From an uncultured Bacteroidales bacterium (GTDB taxonomy: Bacteria > Bacteroidota > Bacteroidia > Bacteroidales > Muribaculaceae), in assembly GCA_902785925.1 (NCBI GenBank), contig CADAAI010000004.1, positions 99,011 to 163,010 of the forward strand: a stretch of DNA of 64,000 nt, given 5' to 3'. The notes under the pieces were generated by a model. It worked only from the letters and a program-made list of their open reading frames with translations. It was not told where the DNA came from and did not search any database. Positions within the stretch are counted from its first letter, which is position 1, and every line of letters begins with the position of its first letter. Below are positions 35,055 through 43,408 of this stretch, piece after piece. The translations under genes were made by a program, and so were the position numbers.

Positions 35055-35507
35055 TTATCTCAAGCGGGTGAGGTGGTAGGTGACGGTTGCGCCCGATTCG
35101 GGGGCGGTAGTGGTGAGCACCATGTCGTCGGCGTTGAGTGTCACCACGTTAAAGAGCGTCACTGTAGAGAGGTAGTTGGCAGGGAGATATTCGCCCACTT
35201 GCGGCGAAAAGCGGTTGTCGATGAAGTTGACTGTCATGGTCTTGCCGTCGTCACTTTCCTGCCACTTGGCAAAGCTCTCGATGTACTCGTGCTGTTGCTC
35301 GTTGACCCACCTGATGCAGAATATCTTACCTTGGAACATGAAGTAGTAGTTGCCGTCGTAGCCGTCGTCGGGCACCCCATCGACCTCAATCGCGTCGAGG
35401 TGCCAGAGGCCAAACCAATAGCCAATGTCGCCATTGTTGTGGGAGCAACTGCTCAATGCCAATAGGGTGGTGAGCACTAGGGCAATGTGTGTGACAGATC
35501 GTTTCAT
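35055..35507 (-). CDS. Lipocalin-like lipoprotein
   Basis: A 150-residue lipoprotein (MKRSVTHIALVLTTLLALSSC) whose mature part opens GDIGYWFGLWHLDAIEVDG. This GxW pattern is typical of lipocalin-like domains in Bacteroidetes. Beta strands and ending TYHLTRLR fit a small barrel. Its ATG overlaps the Wzi stop codon (ATGA), so the two are translationally coupled. Ligand unknown. Confidence 0.7.
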   Translation of the reverse strand: MKRSVTHIALVLTTLLALSSCSHNNGDIGYWFGLWHLDAIEVDGVPDDGYDGNYYFMFQGKIFCIRWVNEQQHEYIESFAKWQESDDGKTMTVNFIDNRFSPQVGEYLPANYLSTVTLFNVVTLNADDMVLTTTAPESGATVTYHLTRLR

Positions 35508-37072
35508 TTAAAGGAGAAATTGCCGTTATAGGTGATTGATAAGAGCGCTCCGGTGTTGTTGCCGCCGTAGAGCTTGCCATGGTCGTGCGCCAGTTGAGCG
35601 CGGAACTGCAGGCCATTGAGCCAGCGTGGTGTGTAGGTTGCCTCAAGCATCATAGAGGTGCAAGTCATTGGCTCTAGCCTAGGAATGAAGGAAGTGCCAA
35701 ACGATTTGCGCCACGACAGCAACGCGCGATAGCTCACTTGGCTGCCCAGGTCGCCCATGAGTCCCAAGTGGAATCCTCGCAGGCGGTTGTCGGTGAAGCG
35801 CATGTAGCCGTCGGTGTTATACAATGGCGACTTTGCCATAGGGGAGCCTATCGACATACCTCGGTTCTGGTAGCCGTTGTAGCAGTAGTTGTTGTAGTAG
35901 TCGTCGCCACCAGTGGCATTAACGCCTATTTCGCTACCAGCAGGGTGGTTGTCGTCGGAGAGATCTTTGTAGGCAAAATGGATGGGACCGCTCTGGTTCA
36001 TCAGGTCGATAAACTCGGCAACAAAGCCAGTTACAATGCCTCGATTGCCACTGCGGTATTCAACACCCCAAAGCCCGTCAAGGCCGTTCTGCTTGCCAAT
36101 TCCTGAACCATCTTCCCACAGCGATTGATAGTAGGCGCGCAGGGTTGTTCCGCTGGGCATGCGGTAGTCGATTGCGATGTCCCATGAACCCACATGGTTG
36201 CCTTGCACGTAGATTTGGTCGCCCAAGTTTTCGCCTCCACCGCCCGCAAAGAGGGCTCGCCAGAAAGCCTTGAGCGTGGGTTTCATCTCCACGGTCTTGA
36301 CTATCTCACCGTTAGCATAATAAGTGGCGGTGCCAGCAAACTGGCATGCCGCCTGAGCTCCAATAGTTAGCATCAGAGACTTTGAGGGATTGGTGCGGAA
36401 ATGGATGTTCTTGTAATTGAACCAGTAGTGAGTGGTGATGAAGCTGTTGTAATAGTTGTAATGATTCTTGAGCCATGGTGAGCTGTTGTGCCTGTAGTAA
36501 CCATACTCGCCCTTGATTTGCACCCACCCGCGTGTGAAAGGCACATTTTGGAAGTTGATGAATCCTGCACGGGTGCCAAATGCCGCTCGGGCATTGTCGC
36601 TCATCACAAGGTCACCGCTGCTCAGGTCGCGGTTCACCAGCCCAGGGTCGATGTTTTTTTGGCCAATGGTGAGGAACACGCCACGATGCTTTCCCTCAAT
36701 CCATAGCTGCTGAATCCACAGTCGAGCAGGATGCTGAGGATTGGTAATCATCGTCTTGCTCTCACAGTCGTAGCGCTGATAGTCGACGCTCGACGACCAG
36801 CCGCCCCACACCTCGGCTCCAGCGCCCCACGACAGGCGCCGAGTGGTGTCCATGTCGTGCTTAAGGGATGCTGAGAGCAGTGTAGAGTGCCGCTGCGTGA
36901 CTGTGCCGTGGCGGTTGCTGGCGATGTAGTAGGGGGCAAACTCGCGGCTGCCGGTGTTGAGTGTAATAGCGGCGCTATAGTCAACAGCAATACTGTCGGC
37001 CGCGCACGGCAGTGCACACCCCACAATCATTGCCACCATCAGGCACCATATTTCCTTTTTAAGTCTTGTCAA
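35504..37072 (-). CDS. Capsule assembly Wzi-family outer-membrane protein
   Basis: A 522-residue outer-membrane beta-barrel of the Wzi/OmpW-like capsule assembly family. In enteric bacteria Wzi helps attach group 1 capsule to the cell surface. The mature part starts ADSIAVDYSAAITLNTGSREFAPY and alternates aromatic strands throughout, ending NGNFSFK. The start is probably TTG at 37072, which supplies a basic n-region (TRLKKE) to the signal peptide; the ATG at 37039 would leave none. It is coupled to the lipocalin-like lipoprotein. No capsule cluster is linked, so the role here is open. Confidence 0.82.
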   Translation of the reverse strand: MTRLKKEIWCLMVAMIVGCALPCAADSIAVDYSAAITLNTGSREFAPYYIASNRHGTVTQRHSTLLSASLKHDMDTTRRLSWGAGAEVWGGWSSSVDYQRYDCESKTMITNPQHPARLWIQQLWIEGKHRGVFLTIGQKNIDPGLVNRDLSSGDLVMSDNARAAFGTRAGFINFQNVPFTRGWVQIKGEYGYYRHNSSPWLKNHYNYYNSFITTHYWFNYKNIHFRTNPSKSLMLTIGAQAACQFAGTATYYANGEIVKTVEMKPTLKAFWRALFAGGGGENLGDQIYVQGNHVGSWDIAIDYRMPSGTTLRAYYQSLWEDGSGIGKQNGLDGLWGVEYRSGNRGIVTGFVAEFIDLMNQSGPIHFAYKDLSDDNHPAGSEIGVNATGGDDYYNNYCYNGYQNRGMSIGSPMAKSPLYNTDGYMRFTDNRLRGFHLGLMGDLGSQVSYRALLSWRKSFGTSFIPRLEPMTCTSMMLEATYTPRWLNGLQFRAQLAHDHGKLYGGNNTGALLSITYNGNFSFK

Positions 37073-37219
37073 TAAATGATATTCATTTACTAAAATAACT
37101 ATTATTATAACGTATATTTTACTGTTTTTGTTGTATCAAAAAATGGCAATCAACCACTACAATTTGCGTAAGTGAAGTATTTTGCCGAACTTTGCATTCC
37201 AGTTAAGCCTTACCGTTTA

Positions 37220-38155
37220 ATGAGCATAAAGTCGTTATATCAAGAAATAAAGCAATGGAATGCCAAGCTAAAGGTGAAAAGAAAAGAGCCGATAGCAATT
37301 CCTGCTGTCGACCACACTTATCACGTGTGCCAGCATTGCGAATATGGCTTTAGTGGCCGCATCTGCCCGCAGTGTGGCATGCCTGCCGAGCATGTGCGCT
37401 TCACTTTCAAGCGGTTGATTCACAATTTTCTCGACATTTGGGGTATGGGCAATCGTCCCATGTTCCGCACCATGCGTGACTTGATTTGGCGTCCTGGTTA
37501 CATGATAAATGACTACTTGAGTGGCCATCACTTGAGCTACTTTCCACCATTCAAGATGCTAGCGGTGCTCACCATTTTCATCGTGTTGTTGTCGATAGCT
37601 CTAAAGCTTGTGCCATTTGACTTCAGTGATCATTTAGCCAATATTATAGCACCTTTTGAGGCCAATGGAGTGAGCCGGCCCACCAGGTTGCTGCTTGACT
37701 ACATAACCAGGCTTGTCGATTATCTTGACGATAATGACCTGTCGCGCATTATGGTTCAGAACATCTTTGTCGTGCTTGCGGCTTGGATAACGTTTCGCAA
37801 GAAGGGTTACAACCTTGTAGAGACCTTTTTCGCTCAAATCTACATCAACTGCCAATTCCACCTGATTACCATCGTGTGGATTCTTGTTACCTTTAACCTG
37901 CCACCAACCTACTTCTTGCCCTATACGGTGCCTCTAGGCATAGCAGTGCTAGTTCTCATCTACGACTTCAAGCAGCTATATGGGTTGAGACTAATAAGCG
38001 CCATTGGGCACACATTTTTGTTCCTGCTATGTGTGGCTGTCCTTTACATAGCATTCTTGGCTCTGCTATTCACAATCACTCTAGGAGTTGAGTCATTCTC
38101 GGACGGCAATAATGCCATCAAAATGATCAAATCCACCAAAATTGTAGTGCCTTAA
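37220..38155 (+). CDS. DUF3667 membrane protein
   Basis: A 311-residue protein. An N-terminal zinc-ribbon-like motif (CQHCEYGFSGRICPQCG) is followed by RFTFKRLIHNFLDIWGMGNR, then RTMRDLIWRPGYMINDYLSG, the DUF3667 core. Four or so membrane segments lie in the rest (about residues 115-300). The ATG at 37220 is preferred over a GTG at 37172, because a -7-like GAACTTTG lies between them. Function unknown; the zinc ribbon faces the cytosol by charge rules. It is monocistronic. Confidence 0.78.
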   Translation: MSIKSLYQEIKQWNAKLKVKRKEPIAIPAVDHTYHVCQHCEYGFSGRICPQCGMPAEHVRFTFKRLIHNFLDIWGMGNRPMFRTMRDLIWRPGYMINDYLSGHHLSYFPPFKMLAVLTIFIVLLSIALKLVPFDFSDHLANIIAPFEANGVSRPTRLLLDYITRLVDYLDDNDLSRIMVQNIFVVLAAWITFRKKGYNLVETFFAQIYINCQFHLITIVWILVTFNLPPTYFLPYTVPLGIAVLVLIYDFKQLYGLRLISAIGHTFLFLLCVAVLYIAFLALLFTITLGVESFSDGNNAIKMIKSTKIVVP

Positions 38156-38162
38156 TAGCGTG

Positions 38163-39290
38163 CTACTTCAGTCGCTCCTTCAGTCGCAAGATGCGCTCGC
38201 TCGACTCGTGAATGCGCTGGTAGGGCACTTTCCCTGTCTTGACTAGATTGACGATGATGTCGACCAGCTTGAAAGGCCTGTCGGCCTCAAAACCTGTGTC
38301 AATGTTGTTGCCCACGAGCAGGATATCGGCTCCAGCGTTGATAGCAAGGGCAAACGCCTCGGGTATTGAGTGCTGGCTCAAGATGCCCTCCATATACATG
38401 TCGTCGGTAACCACCACGCCGTCGTAGTGCAGATTGTTGCGCAGCAGTTCGGTGATGGTTTTGTGCGACAGTGTTGCTGGGTAATCGGGGTCGATGCGGC
38501 GGTTATAGATGTGTGCGGTCATCACCACGTCAACCTTGTTCTTGGCGATAAGTTTCTCAAATGGAGTAAGCTCGCTTGGGCTCCAGTAGGAGGTAACGTC
38601 GACCATTCCCTCGTGCGAGTCGCCCAGGGCACTGCCGTGGCCTGGGAAATGCTTCACGGCGCACAGGATGCCGTACTTGTAGTGAGCATCGATAAACCAG
38701 CCGGCATTGCGGGTGATTGCGTCGACGTCGGTCGAGAAGCAGCGCTTGAAGTGGCCCAGGTGGGGACCGTCGTCACGGTGGATGTCGAGCACCGGCGCCA
38801 GGTTAAGGTTCACGCCACTCTCTTTCATCTCCTGAGCGATGCGCATCGCGTAGTAGAGCGTGGTGTCGCGGTTGTCCTGAGTGCCCAGATAGAGAGCGTT
38901 GACAGTGGGCTTGAAGCCATACTCTGGCTTGAGGCGGCACACCATGCCACCCTCTTGGTCGGCAGCGATGATGAGAGGCTCGTCGGCATAGCTTTGCAGC
39001 TGGTGTGTGAGCTTGATGAGTCGCTCCTTGGTGGTGATGTTGCGGGTGCCTATCTTGCGCGGACCGTCGCTAGTGAGGTCAACGTCGAAGAGCACGATGC
39101 TGCCCACGTGCAAGTCGCGCACGTAGCGTGCAGCGTCGCTGTTGTCGTCGATTTGGTCGCCACGGAAGCCCACCATGAGCATGCGGGCTGCCTCACGGCG
39201 CAGCATCGAGTCGCTGGGCAGTGACTCTTGCGCCATTAATGGAAAAAATGCCAGCATTGCAAGTACTGGCATAAAGAGTTTTTTAGTCAT
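38163..39290 (-). CDS. Glycoside hydrolase family 3 protein, NagZ-like
   Basis: A 375-residue exported GH3 enzyme with signal peptide MTKKLFMPVLAMLAFFPLMAQ. The family box is CAVKHFPGHGSALGDSHEG, which contains the Asp-His acid/base pair of beta-N-acetylglucosaminidases. The nucleophile Asp is in VVVTDDMYMEGI. It is a single-domain enzyme, shorter than the Bacteroides NagZ proteins that are fused to a beta-lactamase-like domain. The likely role is trimming N-acetylglucosamine from glycans or peptidoglycan in the periplasm. It lies 13 bp after the repeat-protein gene and may share its transcript. Confidence 0.88.
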   Translation of the reverse strand: MTKKLFMPVLAMLAFFPLMAQESLPSDSMLRREAARMLMVGFRGDQIDDNSDAARYVRDLHVGSIVLFDVDLTSDGPRKIGTRNITTKERLIKLTHQLQSYADEPLIIAADQEGGMVCRLKPEYGFKPTVNALYLGTQDNRDTTLYYAMRIAQEMKESGVNLNLAPVLDIHRDDGPHLGHFKRCFSTDVDAITRNAGWFIDAHYKYGILCAVKHFPGHGSALGDSHEGMVDVTSYWSPSELTPFEKLIAKNKVDVVMTAHIYNRRIDPDYPATLSHKTITELLRNNLHYDGVVVTDDMYMEGILSQHSIPEAFALAINAGADILLVGNNIDTGFEADRPFKLVDIIVNLVKTGKVPYQRIHESSERILRLKERLK

Positions 39291-39303
39291 AATTTAGATT
39301 CAA

Positions 39304-39720
39304 CTAGTTGAAGAAAAAGAAGAAGAATGCGGCTGCCCACTCGCGGCTCATGCCCTCGACGTAGCCAAGGCAGCTGTGGTTGCTGTTCTCGACGCGTCCG
39401 TCGCTGCGCACGTAACCAATGCAGCTGTGGTTGTTGTTCTCGATGCGGCCGTCGCTGCGAATATAGCCCTCGCAGCTGTGGTTAGAGTTCTCAACGCGTC
39501 CATCGCTGCGTATGTAGCCTATGCAGCTATGATTAGAGTTCTCAACGCGTCCGTCGCTGCGTATGTAGCCTATGCAGCTGTGGTTAGAGTTCTCGACGCG
39601 GCCGTCACTTCGCACGTAGCCCACGGTGCTATAGTTGCTGTTGCGCACCGTCTGCGCATCAATCGACATCGGCATAGCTGCCGCCAGCATTGCCATTATG
39701 ACTAGTAGAAAATGTTTCAT
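39304..39720 (-). CDS. Secreted protein of 17-residue tandem repeats with aromatic tail
   Basis: A 138-residue protein starting at ATG 39720, with signal peptide MKHFLLVIMAMLAAAMPMSI. The mature part is about 5.5 copies of a 17-residue unit (NSNHSCIGYIRSDGRVE and variants), encoded by near-identical 51-bp DNA repeats. It ends in EWAAAFFFFFFN. The unit resembles the GxxxxDG beta-turn repeats of its neighbour at 39793, and both proteins end in an Ala-Ala-aromatic tail. They look like paralogues, here with clean repeat expansion. Most units carry one Cys. Function unknown. Confidence 0.72.
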   Translation of the reverse strand: MKHFLLVIMAMLAAAMPMSIDAQTVRNSNYSTVGYVRSDGRVENSNHSCIGYIRSDGRVENSNHSCIGYIRSDGRVENSNHSCEGYIRSDGRIENNNHSCIGYVRSDGRVENSNHSCLGYVEGMSREWAAAFFFFFFN

Positions 39721-39792
39721 AGCTGTATTCGTTAATCGTTGGTCGTTGGTCGTTAATCGTTGGTCGTTATTTGTTTCTAGCACACAGTGCGC

Positions 39793-40224
39793 TTATTTAA
39801 AGAAGTCGAAGAAATAGTAGGCTGCCACGCGCTGGATGGAGATTCCGTTGGCATAGCCTAGCACCTTGCCCTCCTCGTCGGTGACTTTGCCGGTCTTAAT
39901 CTCGATTTTGCCCAGAGGCTTGCTGTCGCCGTCGCATACTGTGCCGTCGGCGTTGACGTAGCCAAGGCGCTCGCCGTCTTTGTCGAAAATCTGCATCTTG
40001 CCATCGATGCGTCCCACGGTCTTGCCCTTGGCGTTGGCGATAGTGCCGTCGGCATTGAAGAATCCCACCGAACCATACTCGCTGTTGCGCACGGTGCCGT
40101 TGGGGGCAATCTTGCCAACGTAGTTGTAGCTGGCGTCGCGCAGCGTCTGTGCCACGGCATTGCTGGTGCCAAATGCGGCAACCATCACAGCCAGCAGGAT
40201 GATATTTCTAACTAAAGTCTTCAT
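39793..40224 (-). CDS. Secreted beta-repeat protein with aromatic tail
   Basis: A 143-residue protein starting at ATG 40224 (MKTLVRNIILLAVMVAAFG), with a signal peptide ending near AVAQ. The mature part has about six irregular beta-turn repeats of the form YVGKIAPNGTV, SVGFFNADGTI, TVGRIDGKMQI, RLGYVNADGTV. It ends VAAYYFFDFFK. The tail matches the one in the next gene (AAAFFFFFFN), and the spacing and strand suggest co-transcription. The repeats recall 5-bladed or MORN-like turns, but I do not recognise a named family. Function unknown. Confidence 0.7.
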   Translation of the reverse strand: MKTLVRNIILLAVMVAAFGTSNAVAQTLRDASYNYVGKIAPNGTVRNSEYGSVGFFNADGTIANAKGKTVGRIDGKMQIFDKDGERLGYVNADGTVCDGDSKPLGKIEIKTGKVTDEEGKVLGYANGISIQRVAAYYFFDFFK

Positions 40225-40489
40225 AATCGTCAAGTTTTAAAAGCGTGTTTCACTATTATTAAGATGCAAATTTAAGCAGAATTTTTCAAAAACATTATCA
40301 TTTGTCTTAAAAAATGGACTCATGCCGTTGATTTTGAATCTTCTGTAACGTTTAGACTATGAGTCTTGACCAAGGTTTAAACTGCCACATCGTGCTGCTC
40401 GAGTGAGCCTCAAAAACTACCAAAAAAGCAACACCGAGAATCGCTTTTCCCCGATGTTGCATTTTTTAGTAGTTCAAGCACTGAATGCC

Positions 40490-41419
40490 CTATTTGCGGT
40501 GGCGGTGGTGGCCGAAGCCGAAGCCACGGAGCACGAGTCCCACAGTCCAGCGGTTCTTCATTTCGGGACCAAACCCGGTTTTGAATACTGACTGTGGTGC
40601 ATAGCGGAAATAAACGCCGAGTCCACCCCAGCTTAACTCGGCGATGCCGTCGAACGAGATCTTGCACTGGTTGAGGCCGCGTGTGGTCTCGGTGTAGTCG
40701 CTCTTACCTACGCGGAAGGAGTTGTGGTAATCGGCAAAGTAGTTCCAGTTCATCACAGCAGAGAGCGATACATTCCACCCCTTGCCCAGCGACTGGTTGA
40801 ACATGAGTGGGAACTGCATTGAGCGCACGATCAGCGTGGCACGATGCTTGTCGAACTTTTCGGTGATCTCTCCGTAACCCAGCACCCCATCATTGAGTCG
40901 TGCCCAGAAGTAGGGGTTCTCGAGATTGTAACGGTGCCAGTTGAAGCCCACACCTAGCGAAATGCGTGAGCGGCCCTGATTGAAGACACGTGCCAGAGAC
41001 ACGAGATTCAGGATACCAATTTCTGACATCGATTTCTTTAAAAAGTCACGGTCGGCGCTGGTAACGCTGTGGCCTCCCCATCCAAACATAAGGTCGCTAG
41101 TGAACACTTCCCAGTGTGGCTTCCTGTAGCTGCTGTCGTTTTTAGAGAATGGATGACGGAACTTCACGCTGTTTCCCTCGCTCTCTTGCACGTAGAGCTT
41201 GCCGTCGTAGCGTTCCTTGACAAGGTATTCATAGCGGTAATTCTTGTCGGTCTCATTACCGTCAACATTGAGGCGGAACATTCCATCTCGCTTGGTAATA
41301 GTCACTTGTTCGGGATTCTTGATGACTTTAACCGAGTCATCCTTGATTGCGTCGCTTGCCGCACACAGGCTAGGCAATGCCATGATTGCCACAAGCAATA
41401 AAATTAGTTTTTTTCTCAT
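40490..41419 (-). CDS. Predicted outer-membrane beta-barrel protein
   Basis: A 309-residue exported protein (ATG at 41419; MRKKLILLLVAIMALPSLCA). After an N-terminal extension of about 100 residues, amphipathic strands follow (ISLGVGFNWHRYNL, NVSLSAVMNWNYFADY, GLGVYFRYAPQSVF), ending in WTVGLVLRGFGFGHHRHRK. The pattern is that of small outer-membrane barrels of the PorT/OMP_b-brl type. The His/Arg-rich end replaces the usual terminal Phe, so insertion may differ from the norm. It is monocistronic. Function unknown. Confidence 0.65.
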   Translation of the reverse strand: MRKKLILLLVAIMALPSLCAASDAIKDDSVKVIKNPEQVTITKRDGMFRLNVDGNETDKNYRYEYLVKERYDGKLYVQESEGNSVKFRHPFSKNDSSYRKPHWEVFTSDLMFGWGGHSVTSADRDFLKKSMSEIGILNLVSLARVFNQGRSRISLGVGFNWHRYNLENPYFWARLNDGVLGYGEITEKFDKHRATLIVRSMQFPLMFNQSLGKGWNVSLSAVMNWNYFADYHNSFRVGKSDYTETTRGLNQCKISFDGIAELSWGGLGVYFRYAPQSVFKTGFGPEMKNRWTVGLVLRGFGFGHHRHRK

Positions 41420-41451
41420 AGTTAGTTGAATATTAATGAAGTTTTTCACGT

Positions 41452-41670
41452 TTATTTTTGTTCACTATCATCGGGGCGATACTCCAGGATGTCGCCTGGG
41501 GTGCAGTCGAGTGCTCGGCAGATGGCGTCGAGGGTCGAGAGGCGCACCGCCTTGGCCTTGCCGTTTTTCAGGATGGAGAGGTTGGCGAGTGTGATTCCCA
41601 CCTTCTCGCTAAGCTCATTGAGCGACATTTTGCGCCGCGCCATCATTACATCAAGATTTACGACTATCAT
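41452..41670 (-). CDS. XRE-family transcriptional regulator
   Basis: A 72-residue single-domain helix-turn-helix protein. MARRKMSLNELSEKVGITLANLSILKNGKAKAVR holds helices 2-3 of the Cro/CI fold, and LDAICRALDCTPGDILEY is the usual C-terminal part. Small XRE proteins of this type are typically encoded next to DUF2975 membrane proteins, as here. It lies 48 bp after the DUF2975 gene on the same strand and probably regulates that pair. Confidence 0.9.
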   Translation of the reverse strand: MIVVNLDVMMARRKMSLNELSEKVGITLANLSILKNGKAKAVRLSTLDAICRALDCTPGDILEYRPDDSEQK

Positions 41671-41718
41671 ATAAAGGAGGATTCTAATAATTAATAGAAT
41701 GTTAAGATGGGTTGGGAA

Positions 41719-42201
41719 TTAGATGGTTAGTTTTTGTTCCTCGGCAACGTCGTAGGCAATCTTGTAGAGCGACGCGATGATTAATGCCACCAGTGGATAG
41801 AGGAACATGTTGTCGGTAATCACAATGGCGAGATTATCGGTGGGCTCACAGGCGATGCTCATGTTGTCGCTCAAGAAAGAGTAGATGGGCAGCACCAGTA
41901 CCATAACCCAGAGCAGTATCACATTGGCACGGCTAAAAATAGTGCCGTCTTTCAAATACCTCAAGATGTTAATTATAAAGGCAGTGAAGAGTCCAGCCAT
42001 AGTGAGCATAGCAAGGCGGTGCAGGATGAAGAAGGTCACTTTCACTCCTATGCGCGGCGAGTCCCAGTTAATCACTCCCTCGCCACTGCCTGTGGTGAGA
42101 ACAAAATAGGATTGCACACCATAGAATATCAGCCACAATGGAATGAGTGCCAGCATCACGTAACACACGATTTTCAGGAATTTTACTGTTTTTTTGTTCA
42201 T
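41719..42201 (-). CDS. DUF2975 membrane protein
   Basis: A 160-residue protein with four membrane segments (about residues 9-32, 53-77, 95-112 and 131-152), matching DUF2975. The pair DUF2975 plus small XRE regulator is widespread in Firmicutes and Bacteroidetes. Its function is unknown, possibly a membrane sensor that controls the regulator. It is the first gene of the pair and starts at the ATG at 42201. Confidence 0.8.
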   Translation of the reverse strand: MNKKTVKFLKIVCYVMLALIPLWLIFYGVQSYFVLTTGSGEGVINWDSPRIGVKVTFFILHRLAMLTMAGLFTAFIINILRYLKDGTIFSRANVILLWVMVLVLPIYSFLSDNMSIACEPTDNLAIVITDNMFLYPLVALIIASLYKIAYDVAEEQKLTI

Positions 42202-42374
42202 GACGAAATAAGTTTAAACCCGAGCTCGGGAAGGGTTAAACATTAGAATTCGCTGGCAAAGATATAGTGAATTTATCGAAAAACAATAAAAATATCTCGA
42301 ATTTTAATATTTTTTAATTGTTTTGCGGGTCGTGCCTAGTCTTTCAGACTATTAAGGACAAATGATTTTTTAGG

Positions 42375-43215
42375 GGAGAGGGGAGAGTTTTTCAGTGCAC
42401 AATGCATAATGCACAATGCACAATTTGGCTGCGCGCGGAGACTTTATTAATCTCACAAAGTTGCACCTGATGGTGTCGCAAAGCCTGCTTGCGCAGGAAT
42501 ATTTGGGCTGCGCGTGGGGGTGGTGGGGCGCTTCGCCTTGAAAAATGCACAATGCATAGTGCATAATGCACAATGGGGCTGCGCATGGAGACTTTATTAA
42601 TCTCACAAAGTGGCACCTGACGGTGGCGCAAAGCCTGCTTACGCAGGAATATTTGGGCTGCGCGTGGAATCGATGGAAACATGGAATCACTTGGTTCACC
42701 TGACTCACCTGACTCACTTGACTCAGTTTTATCAAACAACAAGAACAACTTAAATACAACAAGAACAAAAATATTTTTACTCTAGAAAAGTGGCACCTGA
42801 CGGTGGCGCAAAGCCCTTAATCAATGCATAATTCATAATTCATAATGCACAATGGGGGCTGCGCCTTGAGTTAATGCATAGTGCATAATGCACAATGGGG
42901 CTGCGCATGGAATCGATGGAATCGCTTGGTTCACCTGACTCACCTGACTCACCTGACTCGGTTTTATCAAACAACAAGAACAACTTAAATACAACAAGAA
43001 CAAAAATATTTTTACTCTAGAAAAGTTGCACCTGACGGTGTCGCAAAGCCCTTAATCAATGCATAATTCATAATGCATAATGCACAATGGGGGCTGCGCC
43101 TTGAGTTAATGCATAGTGCACAATGCACAATGGGGCTGCGCATGGAATCGATGGAAACATGGAATCGCTTGGTTCACCTGACTCACTTGACTCAGATTTT
43201 GCCACTCCTGGCGAA
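42375..43215 (-). repeat. Large cluster of the dispersed repeat, partly in tandem
   Basis: About 0.84 kb of non-coding repeat DNA, inverse to the cluster at 32.6-33.1 kb. A block of about 240 bp is repeated in tandem: the marker TGGAATCGATGG recurs at 42665, 42908 and 43143, giving periods of 243 and 235 bp. Each block contains 9-bp repeats (CACCTGACT), a stretch with AACAAGAACAACTTAAAT, the hairpin CACC-loop-GGTG and CACAATGCATAATGCACAAT runs. Reading frames at 42370-42768 and 43068-43271 are repeat translations, not genes. Confidence 0.8.
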
Positions 43216-43379
43216 GTGGAAATTATGGCGACTTCGTCGCTAAAATTTTGCACTGAGATTTGTTTTTTCATGGTTGAAGGGTTTAGATATTAAACATTTT
43301 TGGACAAAGATAGAGCATTAATGGTGCTGAAAGCGACATTAAAAAGGTAGAAAAGCAAGCGAAATAGGGAAAAACTTGT

Positions 43380-43387
43380 TATCTTTG
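43380..43387 (+). promoter_or_regulatory. -7 element of the type IIG restriction-modification gene
   Basis: TATCTTTG, 22 bp before the ATG at 43409. The leader would be only about 15 nt. No clear -33 element was found. It rules out the in-frame TTG at 43376 as the start. Confidence 0.45.
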
Positions 43388-43408
43388 TGGCATAAGACTA
43401 AGGAAACC

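Noticed and set aside
39345..39645. Direct repeats of 51 bp resembling a CRISPR array
   Set aside because: There are no spacers. The units are continuous, in frame and encode a 17-residue protein repeat after a signal peptide.
42370..42768. Two overlapping minus-strand frames of 118 and 132 codons
   Set aside because: Same repeat-derived peptides as at 32.7 kb, in two frames at once. This is the dispersed repeat, not a gene.
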